Of a DNA stretch of 64,000 bases, positions 34,166 to 45,621 are shown in pieces (positions within the stretch are counted from its first letter, which is position 1; the number at the start of each line of letters is the position of its first letter). Location: assembly GCF_900497805.2 (NCBI RefSeq), contig NW_020954562.1, positions 19,311,162-19,375,161 on the forward strand, in the 5' to 3' direction. Both the position numbers and the translations under genes were made by a program. The DNA comes from Vombatus ursinus. Lineage: Eukaryota; Chordata; Mammalia; Diprotodontia; Vombatidae. The notes below the pieces were generated by a model. The model worked only from the letters and a program-made list of their open reading frames with translations. It did no database searches and was not told where the DNA came from.

Positions 34166-34711
34166 ATAATGAATTGTAACTTTGTAACTATTAGGACCCA
34201 ATAAGGCATATGTATGAAACATAGTACAGAATCAGGATATCGTTGTCTCCATCTTGATAGAATCAAGACTTGTCTATTGTCCCCATCAAATATTATTGAA
34301 CAACATTAACCTTTGGGGGAAAGTAATGTTTGTAGAAGCGGGGCACAGAACTGATTGTCAAGCAGGGACAGGACATTCTGTGGTCATAGGTAGGGGGAAA
34401 CCCAGTGCATTCCTATTGGAACAAACAGCAAACAAAAAACAAAAATGAACAGCTTATCTCACAATCGTTTCTACCTGTTTCTGGACACTGACTTAGAATC
34501 TAGAGTAGTTAAGTCCACCTAGGAACAAAACAGAACAATTTACCTTAGAATAAGAAAATCCCTATAACAATTTGGATTTCATACAGTCATTTTCATCATA
34601 AGCATGGCAACATGAAGATGATATCAAATTCTTTAGCAGTCATCCACATGAAAACACATTCTCAAAGTAAAATTTCTGTTTATCTATTTCATCATCCTTA
34701 AGGTATAGGTG
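34166..34711. other. Unassigned sequence
   Basis: No recognisable feature. Confidence 0.4.
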
Positions 34712-34790
34712 CCTAGAGAATCACAGAGTCATAGGTAGAAGGTCCTCAAGAAGTTCTCTTTCCCAACTCACTAAATTAAAAAAAAAATTC
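34712..34790 (-). repeat. L3/CR1-type tail fragment, antisense
   Basis: 'gaatcacagagtcataggta' and 'gaaggtcctcaagaagttct' resemble the reversed L3/CR1 3' end. Confidence 0.5.
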
Positions 34791-35713
34791 TTCTTTCTCT
34801 CACTTTCATCCCTTATTCTTTGTTTATCCTTCTGAGTCTAAGCCAAAAAAGTGGTTTCAGTCTTCTACACGGAAAACGTTCAAATGCTTTAACTTGCTTG
34901 CACCCCACCCCCACCCCATGCCCAGGAGGTGTTTTTTTGGTTTGTTTGTTTTGTTTTCTAGGTTACATATTTCCAATACCTTGAGCTCAATACCTTAAGC
35001 AAATCCTAAAATGACATGACCTCTACTCTGATCACTCTCCTTGACACCAATGGTTGATGCCAGAGGAATTCACTTAAAGCCAGACCTAAATATTTTTACT
35101 ATAAGATTTTGAGGGACCTGAGATTGATTAGATTCCAGGATCCCAGAAGGAAAGCTTATAGCTAGAATGAGATTTCCGTCACATCTTGCCAAGAATATGG
35201 CATGCCTTCCTGTGCCACACCTGGTACAAGGGGGCTGGAGGCTGCCCTTATTCAGAACTTGATGGTTGAATTCATACACATTGAATCAACAGAGCTAAAG
35301 TTGCCTTTTCAATAACTCAGACTGCTCCTAGATTTTATTTGTTAAGAAATTAGTGTGAAGGCCCTGGAGCAGCTTGTTTTAAGAAATTATCACTAAGGTA
35401 TATATATCAAACCACTAGTGCTGTGTGGAAAGAGAGAGCAGAAACCTCTGACATTAAACTTTTTTGCTTTCCCCAAGGTATAATATGTAGGCATTGCATA
35501 TTCCTCTTTAAGTCATAAGGGTTAATCTTTTTTTTGTGTCACACACTACTGTGGGCCCTTTTTAAACTAATATTTTTCGGTGCATAAAATAAAATCAAAT
35601 AAAATAAATATGATTATGTTATCAAAACATTGTCTTTTCCAAAATGCAATTTAGCAATGATCAGTTACCCTCAAGTTGTCTTACACACACATACAAGCAG
35701 AGTTTGTATTCTG
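34791..35713. other. Unassigned sequence, about 0.9 kb
   Basis: Contains a short C-rich ACCCC run and a GTTT-rich run near 34945. No gene was recognised. Confidence 0.4.
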
Positions 35714-35840
35714 TATATATATACACACACACATATATATTTATATATGCATATACTTAGATATAGGATACATATAAATTATACATATATGTGTATATGT
35801 TAGATAGATACATAGATATTTAGATACTTAGATAGATAAG
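35714..35840. repeat. (TA)n/(CA)n/(GATA)n low-complexity tract
   Basis: TATATACACACACA passes into ATATATTTATATATG and then AGATAGATA-like units. Confidence 0.85.
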
Positions 35841-36799
35841 GACAGAATAAAACTATTACCAAAGTGCACCAGGAAAGTATATTTCTTCTCTCTTCCACCC
35901 AGGGAGCCATAAAATCGGTCCCCTTCCATGCCCAGGGAAAAATGGACTGAATATTTATAATATAGTATCTTGACATATTGATTAATAACCAATGATCTTC
36001 CTTTTAAACTTTGAACAAATCATTTCACATGATAAACATTTTATTGATATGCACAAAAATTCATTTCCACTTCTGAAAATATTCTTCCTCTGAATCAGAA
36101 TAGATTTATTTCCTTTTAATCCTAATGCAGTCAATCAACTGTTGACAATAGGCACAGCAGGATAAACTAACTGACCTGGATCTGCCAACTTAGATTGGAG
36201 ACATAGCTATAATAATTCTCTTGTCCTGTCTCTGTGCTCCTTTTAAATGCAACAGGGTATAGCATCTGTGCTGAGATGATAATAATCAGATTGGTGTTTG
36301 TATTTTAATAAGCTAGGATTTTTGTAAATATATATATATATATATTCTAAAATTTAAAAAGTAGCCTTTTCAGTAATTCACTATTTTTAAATGAGTGAAC
36401 TGTCTGACAATTGGTTAAGAAGGCCATTTTTCATGAACCAGTGTTATTTCTCACTCACAAAGTCACATGGCGGCATAGCAGGACATAACCCTTCAGGTCT
36501 CTGCCTCCCTCAGGGAAGCAGAGGGTAGAAAGGTTTTCCCATCTCCTCAGTTTCTGAGCAAAGGTGGACTATGAAAAAACTGTTAAAACCTACTTCTTTG
36601 TTCTTATTTGCTTTCACTGACATTTTAACTCTTGTCAGGCACTCAGGCTCTTGTCATCCAAAATGAAAGGAAAAGGAAAACAAAAATCAAATATATTGGT
36701 TATTATTGATGTAGCTCTAAAAAATAAAAAAGAAGATAATATGAACAATGAACCACAACCCTCAATAACATTAATGACTCATTGAGCTTTTTTCACCAT
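35841..36799. other. Unassigned sequence, about 1 kb
   Basis: Apart from a (TA)n run near 36330 I see nothing I can name. Confidence 0.4.
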
Positions 36800-37597
36800 C
36801 CACTAGTCATGGATCATCTCCAGCATGTACCCCTTTTGCTCCTAAAGACAGCGCAGAAGCCTAGCCAATTCACATAGCTAATCTATTCCCAGGTCTTGTC
36901 CTTTCTACTTTCACAGCATCTCATGCTCCTCCACCTTCAAACACAAGAGCCCCATTACTACATGCCTATACTGCTGCAATAATCTGCTGTTTCTTGTCCC
37001 TGCCTCAAATCTTTTCCCATTCCAGTCCATCCTCCACCAAAATGATCTTAAAGCATGTCTGACTATGCCACTCCCTTTCTCAGGGGACCTAGTACAGTAG
37101 CTCCTTATTACTTTTCAGGATGAAATATAAAATCTTCTCTTTGACTTTCAAAGCCTTCACAACCTGGCTTCTTCTTATCTTACTAGTCTTCTTAAACTTT
37201 ACTTCCCTCTACTTTCTTTGGAATCCAGCGACACTGGCTTCCTTGCTATTCTGTCTCCTCACTGTTCCTTTTTATTGTTTCTCACTCATGTCTAGAATGC
37301 TCTCTTTCTTCATGCCTGAAACTAACATTTCAGACTACCTTCAAGATGGTAAAATTCCACCTTTTATAACAGGGCATTTCTGGTTCCTCCCTTCTGCTGC
37401 AGTATCTTTCCTCTCAGGTTATCTCCTATTTCCACTGTGCATATCTTATAGTTATATAGTTATTTGCATGTCTCCTCTATTATAATATATGCTTCTTCAG
37501 AATAAGGATTGTGTTTTTCATTTTTCTTTGTATCCCCAGGAAGTAAGACAGTGCCTAGACATAGTACATGCAGAATAAATGCTTGTTGATTGACTAA
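36800..37597 (+). repeat. Long L2 LINE 3' UTR, sense
   Basis: Blocks in L2 order: 'gcaataatctgctgtttctt', 'catcctccaccaaaatgatc', 'tatgccactccctttctcag', 'ttgactttcaaagccttcac', 'cagtgcctagacatagtaca', ending 'gcttgttgattgac'. At about 800 bases it is the clearest sense L2 copy in the window. The 121-codon open frame at 37120-37485 lies within this UTR and is not a gene. Confidence 0.85.
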
Positions 37598-37659
37598 TTG
37601 GTATCACCTTTTAGAAATTCAACTTCTCACTTTCCAACTCAATTATAATGGTTTAAAAA

Positions 37660-38155
37660 ATACACATATGTTAATGCGTTTGTGCATCTCTGCAGTGTGT
37701 AACATATAGAAAAGGCTTAATAAATAACTTCTTTCCTTCCTTCCTCAAAATCTGTTCTTCCCATTTAAATCTCTGTTAAATGGTTCAAGGTCTTCTTATA
37801 CATGCTCTTGGAACTAGTGACCATTCCATTTCTTCACAAAGAAGACAATAAGTGAGAAGTGTGTATCTTCCTCTATACCCCCATCAATGTGCATGTCTCC
37901 TCCATGAAGACTTCTCCAAACATTGTTGGCCATCTTGCCAATCGCCTATCCCAATCTTTTATTGCATAATTAATGTCTATTTTGCTCTCAATTCCTTGAA
38001 TTTATGTACTTTGCCTCTTGCCTCACCTCCCTCCCTCTTACTAGATTCTAAAATCCATGATGGTTAAGAGCATGCTTTTGACTTGTTTTGCTTTCTGTAG
38101 ACTAAATAGCATTCTGTTGGGCATATAGTAGGTACTTGAAAATGTGATTAATTAT
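37660..38155 (+). repeat. L2 LINE terminal fragments, sense
   Basis: A short L2 terminus (about 37690-37725, 'ggcttaataaataac') is followed by a longer piece from about 37830: 'gtctcctccatgaagacttc', then 'cttactagattctaaaatcc', then 'ggcatatagtaggtacttg'. Together with the preceding copy this makes a run of L2 3' ends in the same orientation. Confidence 0.6.
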
Positions 38156-38167
38156 GTTATTAAAAGA

Positions 38168-38385
38168 CAGCTAAGGGGAACATAGTGGATAGAGTGCTGG
38201 CCTTGGATCATACTCGAGGGCTGGGTCAGACACTTAAAAGATGCGTATAAGCCTAAGTTTATCCAGCTGTAAAATGGAGATAATATTATCTCAAAGGATT
38301 TTTATGAGGATCTAATGAGCTAATACATGTAAAGGTTTATAAACTTTGAAATGCTGAAAAACTGTTAGCCATTATTAGGTATTAC
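38168..38385 (+). repeat. MIR/THER1-group SINE
   Basis: 'ggggaacatagtggatagag' head, 'ctgtaaaatggagataatat' core, 'gtttataaactttgaaatgc' 3' part. Confidence 0.7.
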
Positions 38386-38486
38386 TTATTAATATGGGAT
38401 ACTCTTTTATTTTACTTTATTTTGATTGAGTTATCCTACCTATTTTTTGACAACCTCTTCTCTCCCTATAAAAAATAATCCTTTCT

Positions 38487-39536
38487 TGATCCAAGAGGGT
38501 AGAATAAGCAGTAAATTGCCATTTTCACCTCCAAACAACCATAAAATAGCACCCCAAAACAAATCTTGAAACAGCAGAACCACTAAAAAGATGGGTTGAA
38601 ATAAATTTTTTAGCCCAAGAAACTTGGAAGATTAGCAGGAAAGGTTTATCTCATTCTGGTAAAGGTGTAGCACAGTCCAGGACAGGAAACATCCCATCAA
38701 GTTAGCAACAAGCCCTGCCTCAGCAAACCAGTGGGAGATCCTGAGCCCCAGTTCAGTAGAGCAGGCAAATACCAACACCAGGAACTCCCTATGTGCCAGA
38801 GGAATGGTCAGACTCTAGTTTTGAGAATTGCCACTTGCTTCAGTATAACCATGGGCAACTAGACAGCCTCCAGTGATCAGACCACCACATGCTTCAGTGT
38901 AGCCCCAGGGAAACAGCAAAACACCCCACTAGCCTCAGCACATGGCAGACTTACAACAGGCCCTAGGCTCAGCACTAGGTAAGCTGCCATATCCTTATGG
39001 CATCCAGCAGCACTAAACATCCCACATCACAGCCCCTCAGGACAGCATCAGACAGGAGGTTCCCCTGTGGCTCTAAGGCCAACATCACTGTAGTATTAAG
39101 TAAACAGCCTGGGCCTGAAGCCTCTGGCACAAGAAGCCTGAGACAATGCCCCTTCCACCTTAGGAGCAGAGCTCAAATTTAAAAGGAAGAGAAAAGGTCA
39201 AAAGAAATGAGTTACTACGGTGACAGGGAAGGCCAAGACACAAACTCAGAAGAAGACAAAAATGTCGAAACACCAATGGGCAAAACCCCAACAAAAATGG
39301 GAAGTAGTCTCCAGCTGAGAAGGAACTCATGGAAGAACTCAGAAAAGAGCTTAAAAATCAAATAAGAAAGGTAGAAGAAAAATTAGGAAAAGAAACTAAA
39401 GCAATTCAAGAGAATTATGAAAAAAAAGTCAACAGTCTGGAAAAAGAAAATATCTGCTTAAAAGGTAAAATTGGTCAAATGGAAAAGGAGATACAAAAAT
39501 TCACTGAAGGAAACAACTCCTTAAAAAGTACAATTG
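38487..39536 (+). mobile_element. L1/HAL1 element A, left part (5' UTR and ORF1 start)
   Basis: Opens 'gatccaagagggtagaataa', the degraded form of the 'ccaagatggcggagtaa' 5' end shared by the other LINEs here. The 5' UTR runs to about 39190. ORF1 traces follow. The open frame 39329-39667 begins with a strongly charged coiled-coil (MEELRKELKNQIRKVEEKLG, then ...KKVNSLEKENICLKGKIGQM), which fits the L1 ORF1 trimerisation domain. It leaves ORF1 at 39536, where element B was inserted. A continues at 44872. Confidence 0.85.
39523..39536. repeat. Target-site duplication for element B, left copy
   Basis: AAAAAGTACAATTG, matched by AAAAATACAATTG at 44859-44871. The preceding TT gives TT/AAAA, the preferred L1 endonuclease site. 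Confidence 0.8.
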
Positions 39537-40635
39537 GGAGGTGGATCCAAGATGGCAGAGAGAAGCTAGGAAGGTCCCTGAGCTCCCTACAGTTTTCCTC
39601 AGAAACAATGTTGAATCAAGACTCTCAAAGGATTCTGGAGAGACAGAACCCACAAAAGATGTGGTGAAACAATTTTCAGACTTAAAATAACTTAGAAGAA
39701 CTTCAAGAAATGTATGACTCCCTTGGGTAAGAAGGGAGCACAGCCTAGGGCAGATGGCATCTAGGCAAGTCAGTGAGAGGCTCTTAGCCACACCACAGAT
39801 CAGCAACCAAGGCCCTTTAGTCCCGGCTCAGCAGGCCAGCAGTGAGGCCCCCAGCCTCAGTGAAGAAGGCAAATTGTGATCCATGGAACCCTGGCACAAG
39901 AGGGGCAACTAGAACAGGCCACCACCAGTGCAGTGGGCAAGCTGCAAGCAACTGAGGCCCCAGTGTAGAAAGCCTGTGACCAGGTCCCTGGCACTCAGCA
40001 TAAGAAGCTATGTCAGATACTTAAGAGTTGTGTGATCCTGATCACTTAATTGCTATAAGCCTCAGTTCATCCAACTGCAAAATTTTTGTAAATTTGTGCC
40101 CCCTGTGTCCCAGGAACAAAACTCACTTTTGAAAGTCACAAAATAGACTGAAAAATGGGTAAGAGACAGAAGAGAGGGCTGACCATAGAAAGCTACTATG
40201 GTGATATGAAAGATCAAAACACAAACTCAGAAGAGGACAACAATGTCATACTGCATACATGTGAAGCCTCAAAGGGTATTATGAATTGGTCTCAAACTGA
40301 AAAACTCCTCTTAGAAGAGATCAAAAAAGATCTTAAAATCAAATAAGAGAGGTAGAAGAAAAATTGGGAAAAGAAATGAGAGTTATGAAGGAAAAGTATG
40401 AAAAAAGAGTTAACAGCTCGGGAAAGGAAGCACAAAAATTGTCTGAAGGAAACAACTCCTTAAAAAAACAGAATTAACCAAATGGGAAAAAAATCCACTG
40501 AAGAAAATAAGTCCTGAAAAATTGTAACTGGGTAAGTAGAAGCTAATGACTCTATGAGACATCAAGAATTAGTCCAATGAAATCAAAAGAATGAAAAATA
40601 GAACAAAATGTAAAATTAGGGCAATGCAACACAGC
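39537..40635 (+). mobile_element. L1/HAL1 element B, left part (5' UTR, ORF1)
   Basis: Begins 'gtggatccaagatggcagag' at its 5' end. The 5' UTR runs to about 40150. ORF1 begins at ATG 40155. The element is interrupted near 40635 by antisense LINE sequence. A right part of an ORF2 3' end resumes at 43618 and ends just before the duplication at 44859. B would then be complete at both ends but missing most of ORF2. Confidence 0.8.
40155..40615 (+). pseudogene. L1 ORF1 remnant of element B
   Basis: L1 ORF1 encodes an RNA-binding trimeric coiled-coil protein. The N-terminus reads MGKRQKRGLTIESYYGD and continues with DQNTNSEEDN, a motif also seen in G (IDSYYGDREDQGTNSEVDN) and F (TGSYYGDKEDQNTYLEDN). 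The open frame ends after 63 codons. Homology continues in other frames through the coiled-coil to about 40615, so the gene is broken by several stops and frameshifts. Confidence 0.8.
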
Positions 40636-40744
40636 TTGCATTCTGAATCCCCCTTCCCCTAATCTGCCCTCCTTCTATTCCCCCCTTCTCTTATTCCCTT
40701 CTGCTTCAATTCTCCTGTAGGGCAGGATAGATTTCTATACCCTA
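40636..40744 (-). repeat. Antisense fragment of L1/HAL1 inter-ORF region
   Basis: Pyrimidine-rich, with 'gggcaggatagatttctata', which matches the reversed region after ORF1 (compare 52720-52760 sense). It duplicates a segment also present in the adjacent element C, so it is either a separate copy or a rearranged end. Confidence 0.6.
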
Positions 40745-41360
40745 TTTCCTGTATATCTTATTTCCCAGTTGCATGTGAAAACAATTTTTAATATTTGTTT
40801 TTAAAACTTTGCATTCCAAATTTTTCTCCCTTCCTCCCTCCCCACCCACCCTCATTGAGAAAGCAAGGAACTTGATAAAGGCTATACTTGTGTAGTCACG
40901 CAAAATGCTTCCATAGTAGTCATGTTGTGAAAAACTAAGTATATTTCCCTTAATCCTATCCCTCCTCCCATTTGTTCTATTCTCTCTTTTGACCTTGTCC
41001 CTCTTTGGAAGTGTTTGCTTTTGATTACCCTTTACCCAATTTGCCCTCCCCTCTATCATTACCCCACTCTCCTGTCCCCTTCCCCCCTATTTTCCTGTAG
41101 GGTAAGATAGCTTTCCATACCCAATTGAGTGTGTATGTTTTTCCCTCCTTAAGTGAAATCCGATGAGAATATGATTCACTCATTCCCTCTCACATTCCCC
41201 AACTTCCCCTCCACTGTAAAAGCCTTTTCCTGTCTGTTTTATGTGAGATAATTTACCCCATTCTACCTCTCGCTTTCTCCTGCTCCCAGTATAATATTCT
41301 CTCACCCCTTAATTTTATTCTCTAGGTATCACCCCTTCATCTTCAACTCACCCTGTGCCC

Positions 41361-41413
<53 letters not shown>
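41361..41413. repeat. (TATC)n microsatellite
   Basis: Thirteen near-perfect CTAT units inside element C. The element consensus has 'atatatagacaga' at this place (compare 51035-51045), so the array probably expanded from that seed. Confidence 0.93.
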
Positions 41414-42095
41414 ACATACTTATAATTTGTTTCCCTCCAAGTATCCTAACACTCACAAAAGTCTCATGAGTTACAAATATCTTTCAATGCAGGAATGAAA
41501 ACAATTCAACCTTAATAAATCCCTTATGATTTCTCATTCCTGTTTACCTTTTCATGTTTCTCTTGAGGCTTGTATTTGAAAGTTAAATTTTATATTCAGC
41601 TCTGGTCTTTTCATCTTGAATGCTTGCAAGCTTTCTATTTCACTGAATGTCCGTTTTTTAACCCTGAAGGATTATACTTAGTTTTGCTGGGTAGGTGATT
41701 ATTGGTTGTAATCCCATCTCCTTTGACCTCTGGAATATTATATCTCAAACCCTCTGGTCCCTTAATATAGAAGCTGCTAAATCTTGTGTTATCCTGATTG
41801 TGTTTCCACAGTATTTGAATTGTTTCTTTCTGGATGCTTGCAATATTTTCTCCTTGACCTGGGGACTATGGTATTTGGCTATAATAATCCTAGGAGTTTT
41901 CCTTTGGGGATCTCTTGCAGGAGGTTGTTGGTGGATTCTTTCAATTCCTATTTTACCCTCTGGTTCTAGAATATCAGGGCAGTTTTCCTTGGTAATTTCT
42001 TGAAAGTTGATGTCTAGGTTCTTTGTTTTTTGATCATAGCTTACAGATAGTCAAATAATTTTTAAATTATCTCTCCTGGATCTATTTTCCAGGTC

Positions 42096-42106
42096 AGTTG
42101 CTTTTC
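42096..42106. repeat. Target-site duplication, left copy
   Basis: AGTTGCTTTTC, matched by AGTTGTTTTTC at 42286-42296 with one difference. Confidence 0.8.
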
Positions 42107-42285
42107 TTTTCCTTTCTTTTCTGTTTCTCTTTTCTTTTCTTTTCTTTTAAAGACAATTGGGGTTAAGTGACTTGCCCAGGATCACACAGTTAGTAAGTGT
42201 CAAGTGTTTAGTCTGAGGCTGGATTTGAACTCTGGTCCTCCTGACTTTAGGGCTGGTGCTCTATCCACTACACCATCTGTCCCCT
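42107..42285 (-). mobile_element. WSINE1-like SINE inside HAL1 C, antisense
   Basis: Begins with a TTTTC-rich tract (reversed poly(A)), then 'ggttaagtgacttgcccagg' and 'gaactctggtcctcctgact', ending 'tatccactacaccatctgtc'. The 11-base flanking duplications lie in ORF1 of element C. Confidence 0.92.
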
Positions 42286-42296
42286 AGTTGTTTTTC
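42286..42296. repeat. Target-site duplication, right copy
   Basis: AGTTGTTTTTC, partner of 42096-42106. Confidence 0.8.
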
Positions 42297-44650
42297 CAAT
42301 GAGATATTTCACATTGTCTTCTTTTTTTTCATTCTTTTGGTTTTGTTTTACAATATCTTAATTTCTCATAAAGTCACTAGCTTCTAATTGCTCTATTCTA
42401 ATTTTTAAGGAAATATTTTCTTCAGCAAGCTTTTGACCTTCCTTTTCCATTTAGCCAATTCTACTTTTGAAGGCATTCTTCTCCTCATTGACTTTTTGAA
42501 CCTCTTTTGCCAATTGGATTTTTTCTTGTATCACTCACATTTCTCTTCCCAGTTTTTCTTCTACTTCTCCTACTTGCTTCTCAGAATCCTTTTTGAGCTC
42601 TTCCATGGCCTGGGACCAATTCATATTTTTCTTGGAAGCTTTGGATGTAGGAGATTTGACTTTGTTGTCTTCTTCTAGTTGTATGTTTTAATCTTCTTTG
42701 TTATAAAAGAAAGATTCTGTGGTCTGACTTTTTTTGCACCTTTGTTTGTTCATGATCCCATCCAATTACATGAGTTATAAACTCTTTGTTAAGGTAGGGG
42801 TCTCCTTCCAGTGTGGAGAATGTACCATCCCAAGCTTCAGGGGTTTTGTATAACTGTTTTCAGAGATACTTCTAGGGACCTGAAAATTTTCAGTTCTTCC
42901 AAGGTGGTACGATCAAGGGCAAGGTGTTTACTTCTTTCCTTGGCCTGTGGTCTGGTCAATGAGTGACCACAAGCACCCTTTCCTGCCTTGGAACTGTAAG
43001 GAGGATTTTCTATCCACCTCCACTACAAGCTCCACCACATCAGTGCTCCTCATCACCCCAGGACTGCCACCCAGAATTATGATCCAGATCCAAGCAGAGC
43101 CAAAGCAAGAGAATCCTGCCTCAACACTGGCAAAGAGATCCCTGCATTCTCACTCTGATCAGTCACTCCATTCCCCCCTCTGTCTGTGGGTGGAGAGCTC
43201 AGGAAGCAGCTGCCACCCTGGGGCTACACCAGGACTGGGGCTGGGATCAAGCTTCTCTCTCACTGCAGTCACAGACTTTTTCTACTGACCTTCTAAGTTC
43301 TCTTTGGTGTTTATGAGTTGAGAAGTCTGGAAACCACCACAACTGCCCATGATTCAGTCCCCTGAGGCCTGCTCAGATTCACTGAGGCCTGTTTTGCCAG
43401 GAAACTCATGCTGAACTGTGTTCCTCTCCCAGCCCAGCCTGATAGACCTTTCCAATGAACCATCCATGTTGTCTTGGGCTGTAAATTTGTTTCACTATGT
43501 CTTTGTGGGTTCTGCTGCTTTAAAAATTGTTTAGAGCCATTTTTGTAGGTATTTGGGGTGGTTTGGGGGGAACTGAAGCAAGTCACTACTTTTACTCTGT
43601 CATCTTGGCTCTGCTCCTACAAGCAAGATTAGAAGGAAAGCAGAAAGCTGGAAAATAATTTTTACAACCAGTATTTCTGAAAAGGTCCTCATTTTTCAAA
43701 TATATACAGAATCAAGTCAAATTTATAAGAATACAAGTCATTCCCCAATTGATAAATAGTCAAAGGATATTAACAGGCAGTTTTCAGATGAAGAAATTAA
43801 AACTATCCATAATCATATGAAAAAATGCTCTAAACCACTATTGATTAGAAAAATGTAAATTAAAACAACTCTCAGGTAGCACCTCACACCTATCAGATTG
43901 GTTAATATGACAGAAAATGAATATGATAAATGTAGGAGAAAATATGGGGAAATTGGGTAACTACTGCATTGTTGGTGAAGTTGTGAACTGATCTTCATTT
44001 GTGAACTCCAACCATTTTGGAGAGCAATTTGGAACTATGCCCAAAGGGCTATAAAACAGTTCATTCCTTTTGACCCAGCAATACCACTATCATAGAAAAG
44101 AGAAAAAGATTCATATGTACCAAAAAAATGGCAGTTCCTTTTGTGGTGGCAAAGAATTGGAAATTGAGGGGATTCCCATTAATTGGGGAATGAGTGAACA
44201 AGCTGTGGCATATGAAAGCAATGGAACATTATTGTTGTATAAGAAATGATGAGCCTGTGGATTTCAGAAAAATCTGAAAAGACTTGCATGAACTGATGCT
44301 GAACTAAGTAAGCAAAACCAGGAGAACATTGTACACAGCAACAGGAACATTGATTAATTTTGACGGACTTAAATATTCTCAGCAATGCAATGATCCTAGA
44401 TAGTTCCAAAAGACTTGTGATGGAAAATGCTAACCACATCCAGAGAAAGAACACTGGAATCTGAATGTAGCTTTAAGCATACTATTTCCTTTTTTTTCCC
44501 TTTCTCACGGTTTTTCCCTTTTTTTCTGATTCTTCTTTCACAACATGACTAACAATTATACATGCATAATCTATCTCAAATTGCTTACTGTTTTTGCGTG
44601 GTGACAGAGGAGATAGAAAGGAAGAAAATTTGGGAACTCAAAATTTTACA

Positions 44651-44664
44651 AAAATAAATGCTGA
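44651..44664. repeat. Target-site duplication, left copy
   Basis: AAAATAAATGCTGA, repeated identically at 44794-44807. Confidence 0.9.
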
Positions 44665-44793
44665 GGGGCCAGTTAGGCAATGCAGTAGATAGAGTGCTGG
44701 GGCTGGGGTCAGGAGGACCTGAGTTCATATCTGGCCTCAGACACTTAGTGCTGTGTGACCCTGGGCAAATCACTTAACCCTAATTACCTCTAA
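44665..44793 (+). mobile_element. WSINE1-like SINE in L1 3' UTR
   Basis: 'ggggccagttaggcaatgca' head, 'gtgctgtgtgaccctgggca' tRNA-like segment, A-rich end. Perfect 14-base duplications prove insertion into the 3' UTR of element B. Confidence 0.93.
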
Positions 44794-44807
44794 AAAATAA
44801 ATGCTGA
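44794..44807. repeat. Target-site duplication, right copy
   Basis: AAAATAAATGCTGA, identical to 44651-44664. Confidence 0.9.
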
Positions 44808-44858
44808 AAACTATCTTTAAATGTAATTGAAAAATAACAAAATACTATCAAGGGGGGG

Positions 44859-44871
44859 AAAAATACAATTG
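44859..44871. repeat. Target-site duplication for element B, right copy
   Basis: AAAAATACAATTG, partner of 39523-39536. Confidence 0.8.
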
Positions 44872-45135
44872 CCTGAGTGAAAGAGGAACCACAAAAACTA
44901 ATTGAGGAAACAACTCTTTAAAAATTAGAATTGGGCAAGTGGAAACTTATGACTCTATGAGACATCAATAATCAATCAAATTCAAAAGAATGAACAAAAT
45001 AGAAGAATTTGTAAAATATCTCAATGGAAAAACAACTGACCTGGAAAATAGATCCAGATAAGACACTGTGAACATTTTTGGACTACCTGAAAAAAGGACC
45101 TGGAGAGTATCTTTCAAGAAATTATCAAGGAAAAA
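44872..45135 (+). mobile_element. L1/HAL1 element A, continuation of ORF1
   Basis: 'gaattgggcaagtggaaact', 'gactctatgagacatcaata' and 'caactgacctggaaaataga' follow directly, in the ORF1 order, from where A was cut at 39536. It stops abruptly at about 45135 against antisense element E. Confidence 0.8.
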
Positions 45136-45379
45136 TTGCGATGATATGGCAATTTGATTTTTTTCTTTCTTTTTTTAAGCAAATTAACCAAAGGTTTATA
45201 TATCTTATTTTTTTTTTTAAATAAAACCAACACTTAGTTTTATTTATTAGTTCAATAGTTTTCTTAATTTCAATTTTGTTAATCTCTCCTTTGATTTTCA
45301 GTATTTCTAATTTGGTATTTAACTGGGGATTTTTAATTTGTTCTTTTTCTAGGTTTTTTCTTTTGCATGCCCAATTCAT
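45136..45379 (-). pseudogene. L1 ORF2 remnant: linker before reverse transcriptase (element E)
   Basis: The frame contains EINKIEIKKTIELINKTKCW and then a Phe-Tyr-Leu-Lys-rich stretch. This corresponds to the IETQKTLQKINESRSWFFEK region of human L1 ORF2, which links endonuclease and reverse transcriptase. The frame is cut by the element's end. Confidence 0.8.
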
Positions 45380-45621
45380 TGATCTGTTTTCTCCTTTTTA
45401 TTCATGTAAGTATTGAGAGATACAAAACTTTCCCTAAGAACTGCTTTTGCTGCATCCCATAAGTTTTTGTATGTTGTCTCAATATTGTCGTTCTCTTAGA
45501 TGAAGCTATTGATTATTTCTATAGTTTGTTGTTTGACCCATTCATTCTTTAGGATTAGATTATTTAGTTTTCCAACTAATTCTTAGTCTATCTTTCCATG
45601 GCCCTTTATTACATATAATTT

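Larger units (their letters stand above)
41525..42752 (-). pseudogene. L1-type ORF1 remnant of HAL1 element C
   Basis: The start ATG lies near 42752 on the minus strand, followed by Lys/Gln-rich codons and, further on, coiled-coil and RNA-binding regions in several broken frames. The SINE at 42107-42285 interrupts it. It is homologous to the ORF1 of F (49830-50946) along its whole length. Confidence 0.65.
40745..43617 (-). mobile_element. HAL1-type element C (ORF1 but no ORF2), antisense
   Basis: Read on the minus strand from 43617: 5' end 'agccaagatgacagagtaaa', 5' UTR to about 42755, ORF1 about 42752-41525, and a purine-rich post-ORF1 region (41525-40950). It then passes straight into 'tcacaacatgactactatgg' and the 3' UTR, ending near 40745. 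No ORF2 endonuclease or reverse transcriptase sequence lies between. This is the half-L1 (HAL1) structure, which relies on L1 for movement. It contains a nested SINE (42107-42285) and a (TATC)n microsatellite. Confidence 0.85.
43618..44858 (+). mobile_element. L1/HAL1 element B, right part (ORF2 3' end, 3' UTR)
   Basis: Starts 'caagattagaaggaaagcag' in the last third of ORF2. It continues through the conserved C-terminus (translation near 44170 gives a GEWLNKLW-like region in a broken frame) and the 3' UTR to an A-rich end before 44859. It contains a SINE at 44665-44793. I join it to the part at 39537 because the pair is bracketed by a matching target-site duplication. Confidence 0.75.

Noticed and set aside
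37120-37485. 121-residue hydrophobic open frame with apparent membrane segments
   Set aside because: It lies wholly in the L2 3' UTR in sense orientation, which is T- and C-rich and yields Phe/Leu-rich translation.
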